NCBI RefSeq assembly: GCF_000281045.1
Contig: NW_008246130.1
Location: forward strand, 33,748-95,931
Reading direction: 5' to 3'
Source: Saprolegnia diclina VS20
Lineage: Eukaryota > Oomycota > Saprolegniomycetes > Saprolegniales > Saprolegniaceae
DNA length: 62,184 bases
Shown here: positions 11,776 through 23,003 of the stretch, in pieces
Position numbering within the stretch: the stretch's first letter is position 1
Layout of the letters: each line of letters begins with the position of its first letter
Position numbers and translations under genes: made by a program
Notes under the pieces: model-generated
What the model saw: the letters and a program-made list of their open reading frames with translations, nothing else
The model's database searches: none
Told to the model about the DNA's origin: nothing

Positions 11776-12519
11776 CTTGATCGTAGAGTAAGATACGTGC
11801 TTCACCCCGTCATCGTTTCTAAATGCTGGCTGCATATGCGCTGTAATCGGCTCACGCATGCAGCTGGAGCATGACGCACTGCTGCTGGCGGCCGGCATGG
11901 GCGGTCGAGGTAGCAAGCTGGGGTAGCTGGGTACTAGCCGCCTGGATAGCCGCTACTGCCAAGCTTCTGCGGGTGAGCTGCAGGTATCCAGGTAGCAAGG
12001 GCGATCGAGGTACTTGCAACCTTCGCGATCTTTTGGCCTTCGAAAGTATCCTCGAGAACACCCTTCTTGTGCAAGATATTTAACGCGTTTAAACATGCAT
12101 ATGGTGCCAACGCGCTAAAGCCACCACTACGCCATTCGAGGGTTCCCAGCTTTGCGGTGCCCAAGCTGGCAATGCCTCACCAGCTGCACACAACACGGAT
12201 GCTGGCGCCTTGTCCGCCGGTGACATCCATCAATTCTTTTGAATACAACCTAACGACAACTGGTCAGCTGCGACGTCCAACTGCAAGACTCGGACCATGG
12301 ATCGAACGAGCTTTCGCGAGCTTCACACCGTGAGCCCAAGACAAGCCACTGCATCGAGTACTAACAACCCCTGATTCAAGCCTTTTGCATGCAGCAGTGC
12401 GTGTGCTTGAGAAGGCGGCCGCCCTTTTTAATAAAACGCTCGATGCCCCTTGAACCTACTTTAACCTGTTGACGGCCACAAAAACGCAATGCAAATCTTT
12501 TGACAGTGTGCAATTTGCG
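11776..12519. other. Intergenic between TRP-like D and E
   Basis: 744 nt. An 88-codon open frame at 12067-12333 lacks recognisable features and was not called. GGTAGC-type words recur around 11905-12010, but no clear repeat unit can be defined. Confidence 0.4.
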
Positions 12520-14281
12520 ATGCAGCGGTTCCCGAGCCCGATGAAGGTCGAGCCCAAGGCAACGCCGTCGCTCGAGGATGGCGACGTCGAGCACTTCTCC
12601 GTCGGCGCCTTCCAGCGCGCCATCACCGAGAACGACCTCGAGATTGCGGTCAAGGAGCTCAACAAGTGCCATGGCAAGGCCGACGAGGTAGAGATGGCAT
12701 CGACAGGATGCGTGGCCGCTCATCGTACTCGCTTCGCTAGCTGGCGCGCGTCTACAATGGCATTGGCTCGGACGCCGACGTGAACCAGACGCCGCTTTTC
12801 CACATCTTGCATCCCAACGTCCGTCGCGGCGAGACGAGCGATGCCAAGCAGCTGCTCGAGCACCCGAGCATGCGCAAGGTCGTCTTGATGAAGTGGAAGG
12901 TACTCGCTCCATCATCCTTGCATCTCCCACATCTTAGATGGGTCGTGCGTGCTAGAACTTTGGCCTCGCCAACTACATGGAGCAGCTCCTCCTCTACCTG
13001 CTCTTGCTCATGACGATGACGCTCTCGGTCATCATGGACCGCAACGTCGTTTCGCCCAAGTATGCGCTGCAGCTGCTCATTTGGCTCAACATTGCGACGG
13101 CGATTGGCGTCACGCTCGTCATGCTGCATCTCTTCCGGTACACGAAGCGGATCCTCTGGGCCGTCATGACGGCGGCCGTTCTTGGCGGCGCCCTCGCATT
13201 TCTCAACCTCTTTATGGGCCTTCTCCAGCGCTCGATCCCGTGGTGCTACTTTGTGTGGGCCAACAACCTCGTGCTCGGTGCTATGGGCGTGTACTTCCTG
13301 CGCTTTGAACTCCACGAGATGTTTGCCGAGGTCGCTTCGCACAACCGCCGGTCGGGCCTCGACACCCCGTGGCTCCTCTCGCACCCGCGTGTCGATCGCG
13401 CGCTCTACTACTGCATCTACTGCCCGATCGCGATCGTCATGCAGTTTGTGAGCATGCTCCTCGGCGCAAACGAAGCCAAGTACTTTGACTCGCACTTCAA
13501 CAAGGTCCAACTGCCCACGTTCATGCTCCTGCTCGTGTATGTGCTGCACGAGTGCTTTGCGCCCACCTCGGACCACTTTCGACTCGTGGTTGGGACGGTC
13601 CTCACGCTACTGCTCTGGGTCCTCGGCCTCCAGTACCTCGAAGTGCATGCGACCGCCGGGTATTTGATCCCCATGATGCGCAACATGCTCGGTGACGTCT
13701 TCAACTTTCTCGCGCTGTACCTGCCGTTCCAGTGCGCATATGCGTGTGCCTACTACGCCCTCTTCCAGGGCTCGGCCGCCGCCCACATGTACGACTCGGT
13801 CGTCAAGAGCTCCGTCACCACGTACCTCGTCATGCTCGGCGAGATCGACTTGGAGCCGTTCGAGACGCTAGAAGACACGACGCAATATGTGGTCGGGTAT
13901 GTCTTGCTCTTGAGTCACGCCACCATTGTGATCGTCATGTTGCTGAACGTGCTCATTGCCATGATGGCCAAGACCGTCGACGGCGGTCTCGATTCCGCCA
14001 AGCTCGAGGCGCTCGTGAGCTTCGCCGAGTGTGTTCTCCGGAGTGAAATGACCCAAGGCCTTCGCGTGGTTTCCGCCAACGACGACTCGGACGCCGCCCT
14101 CCTCTTGCAAGAAGAGAGCTCGGATATGGCATCCGACGAGCCCGAGTTTTGCCTCGATGGACCGTCTGCGGCCGAAAGCCTCACCGATTTGAAGAAGGAC
14201 ATGGCGGTGATGCAAGCCAAGATGAACGAGATGCTCGCGCTACTGCATACGATGCAAGCTCGCCAGACCACGTACCGCTAA
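12520..14281 (+). CDS. TRP-like ion channel E
   Basis: Three exons: 12520-12687, 12741-12899 and 12956-14281, about 550 residues. The first in-frame ATG gives MQRFPSPMKVEPKATP; a second ATG at 12541 is possible. The N-terminal domain includes VKELNKC, VYNGIGSDAD, TPLFHIL and LLEHPSMRKVVLMKWK. The body begins NFGLANYMEQLLLYLLLL. The pore reads YLVMLGEIDLEPFETL, so Gln of the filter is Glu and Glu is Asp here. S6 leads into FAECVLRSEMTQGL, then an acidic stretch and a terminal coiled coil (KKDMAVMQAKMNEML). It is the last gene of the plus-strand tandem B-C-D-E. Confidence 0.85.
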
Positions 14282-14588
14282 GAAGTGATTTTGTAGCCTT
14301 TTGCTCACTAGAATGGACGCGTTGCTTTGCGTATACTAGCCAATAGCACCTGGCCAAGGGTTGTCGGACTCTGGTGCATTCGGGGTTGCCTGCCATCGTC
14401 GTTGAACCTCTGACGACGGCAATACCCCATCGACCGTCGGTGTGTGGGCACTGTTCCGCGCATGTTCTCCAAACGAAACGGTCGCTTAAAGAGTACCAAT
14501 ATCGCTCCCTGTGCACCACGGAAATCGCAACACACATACTGCATAAGCGAATATCTTGTGGCTCCGGTTGTAGCAACCCGTTCTGGGA
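14282..14588. other. Intergenic between convergent genes
   Basis: 3' flank of TRP-like E and of the minus-strand FKBP15-like 1 gene. Nothing distinct seen. Confidence 0.4.
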
Positions 14589-17042
14589 TTACTGTGAGGT
14601 CTCGAGCTTGGAGAGCACAGTTGCCGTCTGCTGCTTGAGGATCTTTCGAATCGTAATCGCGACTTCCTTGCCGGTAAACTCGCCGTCTTCTTCGAAGGCG
14701 TCTTGGCACGCAAAGTAAATGTCGTTCATGAGCTCCTTGAAGACGTCGGTGGTCGCGGCCGCCGCTTTCGCCCGCGCGTCGTCGGCGCGCTCTTCCGCTG
14801 CGCGCAATTGAGCTTCCAGCGCCGCGTGCTTCTTGCGGCTGTCGTCACCGGCCGCCACGAGTTCGTTCAAATGCTGCATGGCCTCGGCCGCGTCCCGGTT
14901 GTGGCTCTCGCGCTCGGCTTGCATTTGCGTGCGCGTGCGCTCGGCCGCTTCCGTGGCGGCGGCGGCCGCTTCCTGCAGCTGCGCTTCGCGACTCGCTTTG
15001 GCCTCTTCGATCGATGCCAGGCGCGCGAGCAGTGCTTGCTTTTCGTCGGCCCACTTTTTCTGGGACGCCATAGCGACGCTCCGCGCCTCTTCTAGCTGGC
15101 GCTCGTGCAATGCCGCGTCGGCCGACGTTTGAGATTGTGTCTGCATCGCGCGCGTGAGGTGCTGCACTTGGTCGTCGGCCGCGAGGCGGCGGTTGCGCTC
15201 GTCGTCGGCGCGGGCAAGTGCGCGCGACAGGTCTGCTTCGACCTGCGCGCTGCGCTGCTTGGCGTGGTCGAGCGCCGCTTGGAGGTTCTGGAGCTCGGAC
15301 GAGATGCGGGCTTGCGACGACGACTGCTGCTGCATGCGCTGGTTGTCATTGTGCGCGCGGTCGAGGTCGTCCTGGAGTTGGTTTGAGCGGTACGTCACGT
15401 CTTGCAGCTGCTGAGAGAGCGCGCTGATTTCATGCTGGTATTCTTCGTTCTGGCTCAGGACCTTCTCCATGCTCTTGAGCAGCGACGTGTTGCCGTACGA
15501 CGACGACGACGATGACGTGTCGCGCCGGTAATAGCTTGATGTCGTGGATGGCGACGCCCGGTGCGCCAAGAGACGGTCCATCTTGGACTGCAAATCGAGA
15601 AGCATGCCTTCCATCGACAGCGTAGTTCGCGCCACCCGCTGGATGCTCGCATCGAGCTCGGCGCTGTTGGCGGCCACCGGCGCCGCTGCATACGGAGGCG
15701 TGAACGGCGGCGTGGACGCATATGTGGCCGTTGTCGGCGTGTACACGGGTGCTGGCGCCGGCGTAAACGACGAGAGGAACGGCGTCGGTTCAAAAAACGC
15801 CGACGACGGCGGCGCGTGCATCGAGAGCGGCGCGTACATGGTCGACGCCCGCACGACCGGGTCCGACGTCGGTTGCCGCGGCGGCGTCACGGGCGACGAC
15901 CGGACGGGCGCCGGTGCCGGGGCTGGCGTCGGTGCCGGCTGTCGGGCCGCGTCTTCCCACTCTTGACGCATTTTAGCCAAGGCGGCTTGCTCCTTAAGCA
16001 AGGTTTCCTTCTCGCGCATGAGTGCGTCGAGTTGCGGGCTCGGCGTCGATGTCGGTGTCGGTGTTGGTGTCATTGTCGGTGTGCGCAGAGGCACCGGTGT
16101 CGGAGCGGCCTCTGGCGGTGCCATGGCCAGAACCAGTGGCGTCTGGACGCGCGACGACGGTTCGGCCGATGGCGTCGGTGCATCCAACGAGCTACGGCGC
16201 GAAATCGGCGCGACGGACGAGCTCAGTTGCGGGAGGAGCACCGCGCCTTGGCTGCTGCCCATACGTGAGAGGAGCGCCATGCGGTTCACGAGGTCACCGT
16301 GGCGCTCGTCCGTGGGCTCTGCGACAGGCGCCGCGGTCGGCTCGGACGGCGGCGTCACGTGGCCTCTCTTCTCCTTTTTGATTTTCAGCAGTTCGATGTG
16401 CGCGAGGATTAGCGTCTTGGGCGACGTCGACATGGGGAGGTAAATGAAGCGTCGTCCGCCCTTTTGCATGCCAACAAGCGCTTTCGAGAGGCCGGGGATG
16501 CTCTCGGTGCTCGTGTCGCCAAGGCGCAGTTTCTGGAGCTCGGTCACCGGCGCATGGACGATCGGCGTCGACGAAAGCAAGTCGGCGGGGCTCGCGTCGG
16601 CGCTTGTTGTCTGCCATGCGTCGATCGCGATGCCCACAATGTCGCCCATCTGCACGCCGTAGCCGTCGCCAACGACAACGTCTTCGAACGGCAGCGACGG
16701 GTCCAAGAACGAGAGGTGCGCCTTGATGGCCGCGATGGCCGTCACAAAGGCGTGCACGGCGGCGTCGTCCTTGAAGCGCATCGAGTAGTTGGTGCTATCG
16801 TCGTAAAAGCTAACATAGTGGTCTTGCTGGACCGTAAATTTGGCGTGGACGTCCGTAAGTGGCGTCGAGAGCACCTCGTCCCGCGCCGCGTTGTAGCAGA
16901 GGAGGCGGTAGGCCATCGCCGGCGACGCCAAGAGCGCGACGCCCAGCGGCGACTCGCTTAGCGGCTTGTGCGCCTGCGTCGCTGCGTCAAAGGCGAACGC
17001 GTAGACCGACCCGCTGTACACGAGCGCCTCGTTGTCGGCCAT
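14589..17042 (-). CDS. FKBP15 (WAFL)-like protein 1
   Basis: Single exon, about 817 residues, starting MADNEALVYSGSVY. Domains in order: an EVH1/WH1-like part (1-110, with VSFYDDSTNYSMRF); a degenerate FKBP domain (about 125-230, GDGYGVQMGDIVGIA and GMQKGGRRFIYLP); a long Pro/Thr-rich linker (260-480); a coiled coil (about 530-760, MRLLAH then DDVTYRSNQLQDDLD); and a conserved C-terminal box, FKELMNDIYFACQDAF. The order matches animal FKBP15, which links endosomes to actin. FKBP catalytic aromatic residues are mostly absent, so isomerase activity is doubtful. A paralogue lies at 54.5-57.1 kb. ATCCGGA sits directly before the ATG. Confidence 0.8.
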   Translation of the reverse strand: MADNEALVYSGSVYAFAFDAATQAHKPLSESPLGVALLASPAMAYRLLCYNAARDEVLSTPLTDVHAKFTVQQDHYVSFYDDSTNYSMRFKDDAAVHAFVTAIAAIKAHLSFLDPSLPFEDVVVGDGYGVQMGDIVGIAIDAWQTTSADASPADLLSSTPIVHAPVTELQKLRLGDTSTESIPGLSKALVGMQKGGRRFIYLPMSTSPKTLILAHIELLKIKKEKRGHVTPPSEPTAAPVAEPTDERHGDLVNRMALLSRMGSSQGAVLLPQLSSSVAPISRRSSLDAPTPSAEPSSRVQTPLVLAMAPPEAAPTPVPLRTPTMTPTPTPTSTPSPQLDALMREKETLLKEQAALAKMRQEWEDAARQPAPTPAPAPAPVRSSPVTPPRQPTSDPVVRASTMYAPLSMHAPPSSAFFEPTPFLSSFTPAPAPVYTPTTATYASTPPFTPPYAAAPVAANSAELDASIQRVARTTLSMEGMLLDLQSKMDRLLAHRASPSTTSSYYRRDTSSSSSSYGNTSLLKSMEKVLSQNEEYQHEISALSQQLQDVTYRSNQLQDDLDRAHNDNQRMQQQSSSQARISSELQNLQAALDHAKQRSAQVEADLSRALARADDERNRRLAADDQVQHLTRAMQTQSQTSADAALHERQLEEARSVAMASQKKWADEKQALLARLASIEEAKASREAQLQEAAAAATEAAERTRTQMQAERESHNRDAAEAMQHLNELVAAGDDSRKKHAALEAQLRAAEERADDARAKAAAATTDVFKELMNDIYFACQDAFEEDGEFTGKEVAITIRKILKQQTATVLSKLETSQ

Positions 17043-17043
17043 G

Positions 17044-17050
17044 ATCCGGA
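17044..17050. promoter_or_regulatory. TATCCGGATA-type half element
   Basis: ATCCGGA directly upstream of the FKBP15-like 1 ATG. It is closer to the start codon than other copies of this motif, so its role here is less certain. Confidence 0.35.
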
Positions 17051-17315
17051 AAAATGGCGTTGCGGCAAGAACCCCCACGTCAGAACAAGCGGAGCTAGAA
17101 ACACGCAACTTGACCAACATCCGAGTTCGCGCCGCTGGAGTTCGCACCTCGCTCGGCGCACTCTCCACAAGTACTGTACATACTACCCTTGACTGTCTGT
17201 GTGATAGTGCCAATGAGGACCGTGCGACGAAGCACTGCCAACGACGACCATGTCACTCCCACGGGCAATTGGAGAGGAAGTCGCAAAAGATACTGTATAT
17301 TCCAGTGTATCTGGC

Positions 17316-18236
17316 TTACAGCGTCTTTTTGGTCGGCGCATGCAGTGGCGTAAACGTGTTGAGGAACGTATACCGCGAAAAGACGACAAAGAGCCGTCGA
17401 AACCACACAAATTGGCTCGTGTGCTTGGCCATCGCCGCATAGTTGACCCACGGCGCAACCGCGACGACCGCGGTACGCGACGGCGACGTCCAGATCGCGT
17501 CCAGAGGCCCAAGGTACTTGTGCCAGAGGCGGACGCTGTCGAGAGCATACGCATGCAGAGGCAGCGGCGACGTTGCTAGCGCATGCTTGACGCCGTTATG
17601 CACGGAAATGTGGTTCGGATGGCCCGACACGCCATAGTCGTCAAAGGTCACCATCTAGGACGCTCGTTCCGTACAGAGCGAAGAAAATAAGATGGGAGAT
17701 ACCGTGTCGATCTTGTGTTTGGCCACAAACGCGAGCGTCGCGGTCGCCACGTCCGCTGGCGTCCAGATCGATTTCATGCCATCCTATCGACATCCAAGGT
17801 TCGTGCGCATGTCGTGAGCCTGGTCGTAGTACCTGGAACCGAGCGTCTTCAAGGACGGTGAGCGTGGCCGCGTCCATTCCGAGCTCGTGCCAGCAAGCCG
17901 CGAGTTCCTTGGTGCGGATCGCGCCGAGCCCATCGTAGTTGCCTGCATATTGCATGAGTCGCAAGCATCGCGTCGGATGAGCGTACCAGATGAGAGGCAG
18001 AGAAGGTGCCAGTGGACGTGCGGGCGCAGGCGAAGCAGGATCGGCACGAAGAACATGCTTTCGTCGTCCGGGTGGGCAATCACGAGGAGCACGTCGGGCC
18101 GCGACGCCGCCGCCTTGTCACTGTGCGCACGGTGCGCGAGGATGGTCTCCACAAAGCTATGGCTCTTCCACGACAGGTAGCGCAAGGCGACGGCCGCCGA
18201 GACGAGCGCGGCCAGCACCGCAGCAGCCCAGTCCAT
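17316..18236 (-). CDS. PIGL: PIG-L, N-acetylglucosaminyl-phosphatidylinositol de-N-acetylase
   Basis: This ER membrane enzyme removes the acetyl group from GlcNAc-PI, the second step of GPI-anchor synthesis. Four exons. Exon 1 (about 17987-18236) encodes MDWAAAVLAALVSAAVAL, a TM anchor, then the zinc-site motif VIAHPDDESMFF. Exon 2 restores LSSGNYDGLGAIRTKEL, exon 3 gives DGMKSIWTPADV, and exon 4 gives TFDDYGVSGHPNH, the second zinc-binding motif. The frame ends TKKTL. About 275 residues is normal for the family. It is divergent from the VIPAS39-like gene, with a CCAAT-type GATTGGTCGA near 18268. Confidence 0.88.
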
Positions 18237-18590
18237 CTCGACCCCAAATCCCAAATGGCCCAAGGTGATTGGTCGACTGCCATCGTAATCATAATCATTC
18301 GCCAGCGTGCCGAAAATAGCAGAGCGGATTCGGCTCGGCTTCGTTGCAAGAAAGATGGCTCCTCCACACAGTCACCTGCAGCTTCACCTGCAGGCATGAG
18401 CGTTGCAGTCGGAGTCCTGCTGATTCTGCCACATCCGATTCGCACACGTCGACGCATCGACATGAGCGCGCGTCGACGTTTTTCTCTGCTGGCGTAGAAA
18501 TTTGGCTGGCACCTATTTTTCGGCATCTGCCGAACCCTGTTGGAGACAGACCAGATTGCAACAGATCGCAATCTTGTTCGAGTCGCGCGG
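18237..18590. other. Divergent promoter region
   Basis: 354 nt between PIG-L (minus) and the VIPAS39-like gene (plus). Holds GATTGG at about 18268 and two TCACCTGCAG copies near 18374-18395. No coding sequence seen. Confidence 0.45.
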
Positions 18591-20102
18591 ATGGCGATCG
18601 CGAGTGCCAACGCCGCCGTGCAGCAGCTCTTGTTGAGCCACATGGGCCTCGGGCCCAAGTTCAACTATAGGTCGCTCTTTGGCCTGCCCGAGTTCGCGGC
18701 GCTCAAGTTCAAGCAGACGCTCCTCACGCATGCTTGCATTACGCGCAGCTCGCCCGTCGTCATGGACGTCCTCCTCTTCCTGTCGCACACCATGTCGGAG
18801 ATGCTCTTCCACGCTGAGCTGTGTCTACCCAAGCACCTTTTCGCGCTCGACCACTGGGCCAACCACTTGCGCCAGCAACAGCGCAGCCACCAGGTACGAT
18901 GTACGACCTTATCGTCGTTGCAGGCGGCTCAGTCGCCTCGTGTAGAGCACCATCTTTGTGTCGCTGCGCGACTACCCGCTCATTGCGCTCTTCAAAAGCG
19001 TCGGGCGCATCAGCGAGCTGGCAGCCGAAGTCACGCGCTTGGTGCTCGCAGAGCCTGATGCGCAGCGCGCCAGCGCTTGGGTCGACGAGGCAACCGACCT
19101 CTTTGCCACCACGGCGAGCACGTCCTGGCTCCAAGCCCAACTGCGGCAGCACATTGCCTTTCAGCAGCTTTTGCAGCAAACCGAGGCGCGGGACCAGCGC
19201 GCGGCGCCACCGGCGATGGCCAAGGCTGGCTACTGCGACAAGCGATCGTCCAAAGGCGCCGCCGGTCTCAATTGGCACAAGCGCTTCTTCGTGCTGGATG
19301 GCCATCATTTTTGCTACTTCAAGCACGACACCGACAAGATGGAAGCGTCGACCAACCCGTTCTTGGACAAGAAACCGCGCGGCAAGCTCGTCTTGGACCA
19401 AACCGTGAGCGTCCGGCCAGCCGTGCACGACTCGAGCACGCGTGCCAAGCAGCTCCAACGACAATACTGCATCGAAGTGCTCATCCGCGGTGTGCCGACG
19501 ATCCTCTTTGATGCGTGGACCAAGACAGACCAGGCCGAGTGGCTCGGTGCATTCGAAGCCAACATTCAGCGGACGACGTTCGACCCGATCTGGCTGCGCT
19601 TCCCGCGCCCTTGCGTGCTGGCGATGACGATCGCTCAGTTTCTGCGCTACACGATGATGTACCCCGATGGCTCATCGTCGACGGTATGTGTTGAACCTTC
19701 TCGATCGGAACCTGACGGCTCTTGTAGAACGACGACCAGAACGGACTCTACGTCTGGGACGCGCCGCGCGTGCGAAGCCTCCAGGCAGCCTACGACATTG
19801 ACGCCAACCGCATTCTGTACGCCGCGCTCGTGCACTGCGCCGTGCGGCACGAGTGGGATGCGCTGGAAGCGCTCACACGCCCCGGAAAGGTGGGGCCTCG
19901 CGGCCGATCACTACCTTCTAAGTGTGCATGGTCCGACTAGGTCAAACGGCTCTTTACGTCCCAGCCGCAATCGACGATCGGGTTTGGTGCCTTCTTGGAC
20001 GCTGCGCTCGAGTACAAGGCACCACCATCCGTGCTAGCGAGCTACGAAGCCGCGTACGCCAAGCAGACAAAGGGCTGGGTCTCCCAGCTCACGGACGCAT
20101 AA
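18591..20102 (+). CDS. VIPAS39/SPE-39 (VPS16B)-like protein with internal PH domain
   Basis: Four exons: 18591-18893, 18946-19683, 19728-19889 and 19941-20102, about 454 residues. The N-terminal part (SSPVVMDVLLFLSHTMSEML, then an H-x-x-N-x-L helix, LFKSVGRISELAAEV) and the C-terminal part (VKRLFTSQPQSTIGFGAFLD) resemble the Vps16 C-terminal fold of VIPAS39/SPE-39, which partners VPS33B in endolysosomal trafficking. Between them, about residues 205-325, lies a PH domain: AGYCDKRSS, WHKRFFVLDG, YFKHDTDK, IEVLIRG and TDQAEWLGAFEANI, with the C-terminal helix Trp. The PH domain is confident; the VIPAS39 assignment rests on weak pattern similarity. An alternative is a PH protein with unrelated helical repeats. 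Confidence 0.6.
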
Positions 20103-21250
20103 GAACAACATGAATAGAACTAGTGTACGAGGCCACGCCGTCCAAAAGCGCCTGGTGTTTGCTGTACACCTGTGTATAGCTCGAGCAGGATAGCAACGGC
20201 TGAAGGTATATAGTCCACCACAAGTTGTCTATTGGAGAGTGCAAAACGCAAGTTGTAGTTGGTGCTGTGGACGAGAGATCCAGTGCACAATGTTTACTGT
20301 ATTCCACCTATGCGAGTAACGGACTTTGCATTTTGACACAACCACTTTGCACTTGTTGTACTCTGCTCACCATTATTCTATCGTTGCTTCGACGGCTTGT
20401 GGAAGGACATGTTGGAGCGATTCGCAGTGTGAAAACCTCCTTCAAAGCCTGTCAATACTAGTATACCAGATCCGATAGATTGCGCGTTCCCCAGCGGGTT
20501 CGCACCAACAGGCGCCCGCCACAAACCGGAACATTGGCCAAAAGTGCCGAGGTGTAAACGCGGCTCTAAATATGGCAGCTATTATGGCAGTGCACATCAA
20601 CGGCAGTACATGCGCAGGCAGCGAATGCGTCTTGCTTGTCGCAGTGCCCACCTAGCTTCCATGAGCCGCGGTCTCCTGGATGAATCTCGCCTGCCTCGCA
20701 ATCGGGGAAGCCAGCAGCACTTCGTACCTCTTTCCTTTGATATCCTCGCATATCCTATCTCAAGATTGTGCACCGGCGTCGATCTGCTTGGTCATGCATT
20801 GTAGCCATCTTGCCAAGCAGACACGTTGCGTCCGACTGCACGAGCCATTTAGGGCGGTCGAAGTCTGGTTGCCAGCGTTTGTTGGAGCCACAAGCTGTAA
20901 ATTCGAAAACCACGTGCTCGTCCGCTATGTAGTTCTTCAACTGCTTATTCCTAGTCGGCACATGACATGTAGACAATGTTGGCAGTCTCGACGGCAGTGC
21001 ATTGGATGCCAAGTCGGGTCGGTGTCAACTGGGCGCGTGCAGCTCTAGCGCAGAACTGCCCTGGCCTCGCCGGCGTCGCAAAGACTCTTGCAACTCGATA
21101 ACCCATGCAAACCCATGCTCAATTTCTGTTATCCAATCAACGAGCCGGACTGTAGAGACACCTTTTTGGCCAATCAGGTGCGCGACCTTCGCCACTGTAT
21201 TCGGGTGTCTCAGACGCTAGCATCAACCAGAGGAGAGGCCCAGTGCGACG
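20103..21250. other. Intergenic, no gene recognised
   Basis: 1.15 kb. Open frames on both strands (about 20680-21048) have no motif and poor codon use. The minus frame at 20755-21012 has some protein-like character but no start or neighbours that support it. Confidence 0.4.
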
Positions 21251-22626
21251 ATGGCCTCGTCCGAGAGCAAGAGCTTCTGCGAGTTCGGCTACATCATGGC
21301 CGCGCCGGGCGGGCCGTGCAACGCGACGTATGCGTCCTTGAGCCAAGACAACTACGATCTCTTCCGCATCGCGTGCCTGGTCTATGGCGTCATCATGCTC
21401 GCCTTCTGCCTCGCAAAGCTCCGCGCGATCAGCCGCGTCGGCGGCAAGTACCAGGTGCTGCAGCGGCCCCGCGGCGCCATGGCCTCATCTTCGTCGTCGT
21501 CATCCACGTCTGCGACCAACCAGCGCACCGCGGGCTCGGGGATCCAAAGGGTCACGTACTGGCTGCTCGTGCTGGCGTCGGTCACGTTCGTCGCGCGCGC
21601 GATCGACCCATGGGGCTACATGGGCATCCTCTCGTACGTGGCCGTGACCATGATCTCGGACACATGCACTGCATGCATCTACAGCGTATTGTACGCCTTT
21701 GTCGTGCTACAATACGATCTCATACCGCATCTTGTAGGATCCTCGCCGTGTCGCTCTGGGCCCGCGTCGTTGTCACGCCCAAGAACCTCGCCCACTTCGA
21801 GTACCCGATCCAGGCATTCCGAATCCTTGGCTTCATGTTCACGTGGGTCATCTTTGTTGGCATCGTACCCGTCTCCGTCTATTGCATCAGCAACGACGTC
21901 TACCACTCGGTGCACACGCTCATTCAGTTCTCGATGGCCCCGTTTCTGCTCTGGATCATTGCGTCCATGGGGCTTGTCTTTGGCATTCAGATCCATCGGC
22001 GTCTCAAGGAGATTCGAAGAGCCCAGGAGGCCACGCTCGAAGTCGCTCGGCGCCGCGTCGCCGCCCGCCAAGCGCTTCACGACCTCACCAAGCCGCCCGT
22101 CGTCAAGAGCGAGAGCCACGACGACACGGCGAGTACGCTGCCGATGGACTTGGACACGAAGGAAGGCATTGACGCCGCGTCCAAGCTCCCGGGCAAGTCG
22201 TCGCGCATCTTGAAGATGCTCTGCTTCCTCCAAGCCGTTTCGATCGTCGTGATTGGGCTCCAGGTACTTGCAGCATCAATTTGATCCTATGAACATGTCC
22301 TGAGCGTGGCCGTAGATCTATCAGCTCGTGCTTTTTGTCCAAGACCATTGCGTCATGCAAAAGGAATGGGACTGCGCAACCGGCAACGAATGCAAGATGC
22401 AGCTGCAGTTCCCGTACTTTCACGCAGCGCAGGTAACCTTGCTTTCCTTAGGATCGAACCCACAACGGGTGGTGGATAGATGGCTGGCATCATCGTCATT
22501 TTCTGGGCGTTTCGCAAGACGCGCCAGGAGACGCCGCCCCAACCGATGCTGTCGCCCGACTCGGTGCTCTTGGATATTGAGAACGGCGACCTCCAAACCC
22601 GCCACGTCCGGCACATGACCATCTAG
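21251..22626 (+). CDS. Seven-TM membrane protein, unknown family
   Basis: Four exons: 21251-21690, 21738-22263, 22316-22432 and 22480-22626. The first junction joins CIYSV to LILAVSLWARV (donor GTACGC, phase 2). About seven hydrophobic helices can be counted: FRIACLVYGVIMLAFCL, YWLLVLASVTFVAR, ILSYVAVTMIS, ILAVSLWARVVV, GFMFTWVIFVGIVPV, APFLLWIIASMGLVFG, LQAVSIVVIGLQ, plus a last one, AGIIVIFWAF. A Ser-rich loop follows the first helix, and a basic helix with a long cytosolic loop precedes the last pair. N-terminal Cys residues and an NAT sequon suggest an outside N terminus. The topology recalls TOM1/THH1 or GPCR-like proteins, but no family motif is decisive. Confidence 0.75.
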
Positions 22627-23003
22627 CAGCTACACGTTATTTAAACCATCGATCGACTAAGTGTTATGAGCGTCGTCGTCCTGTTTTGTGTTTGCACGGG
22701 TAAAAGACCCTCAGTGCGGCTTCGTCGAAACTCAAATTTTCGATTTTTGAGGTTGCACTTGAGATTGCACTTGCCTTTGCCGTCAACACGACGCTGCTTG
22801 ACGCTCGGTCCGCCTCTTGCGAGCTATATTCCTACACCTTCCTGCATGCGTACTTACCACTAGTACGCGGCGCGCGTTGCCGCGGCTTTGGCAAGCGCGC
22901 AATATGATCCTGCTGGCCGCTGGTGATTTCGCCGCGTGTGATTGGTCAAAAATCGGGCCTGTTGTTGTGTGGAGCAGACGCCACTTCAAAACGTATTGAC
23001 GAG
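22627..23003. other. Intergenic promoter region
   Basis: 377 nt. Contains the composite GATTGGTCAAAAAT at 22940-22953, about 50 nt before the next start codon. Confidence 0.5.
22940..22953 (+). promoter_or_regulatory. CCAAT-type composite element (GATTGGTCAAAAAT)
   Basis: Matches the recurrent GATTGGYYRAAAWT word, followed by CGGGCC as in TMEM185 copy 1. It lies 51 nt upstream of the ATG at 23004. Confidence 0.55.

Noticed and set aside
20755-21012. Minus-strand open frame with protein-like text
   Set aside because: No start context, neighbouring exon or motif supports it.
22451-22461. GGATCGAACCC, minus-strand B-box-like sequence
   Set aside because: It lies inside a 47-nt intron; no tRNA fold is possible.
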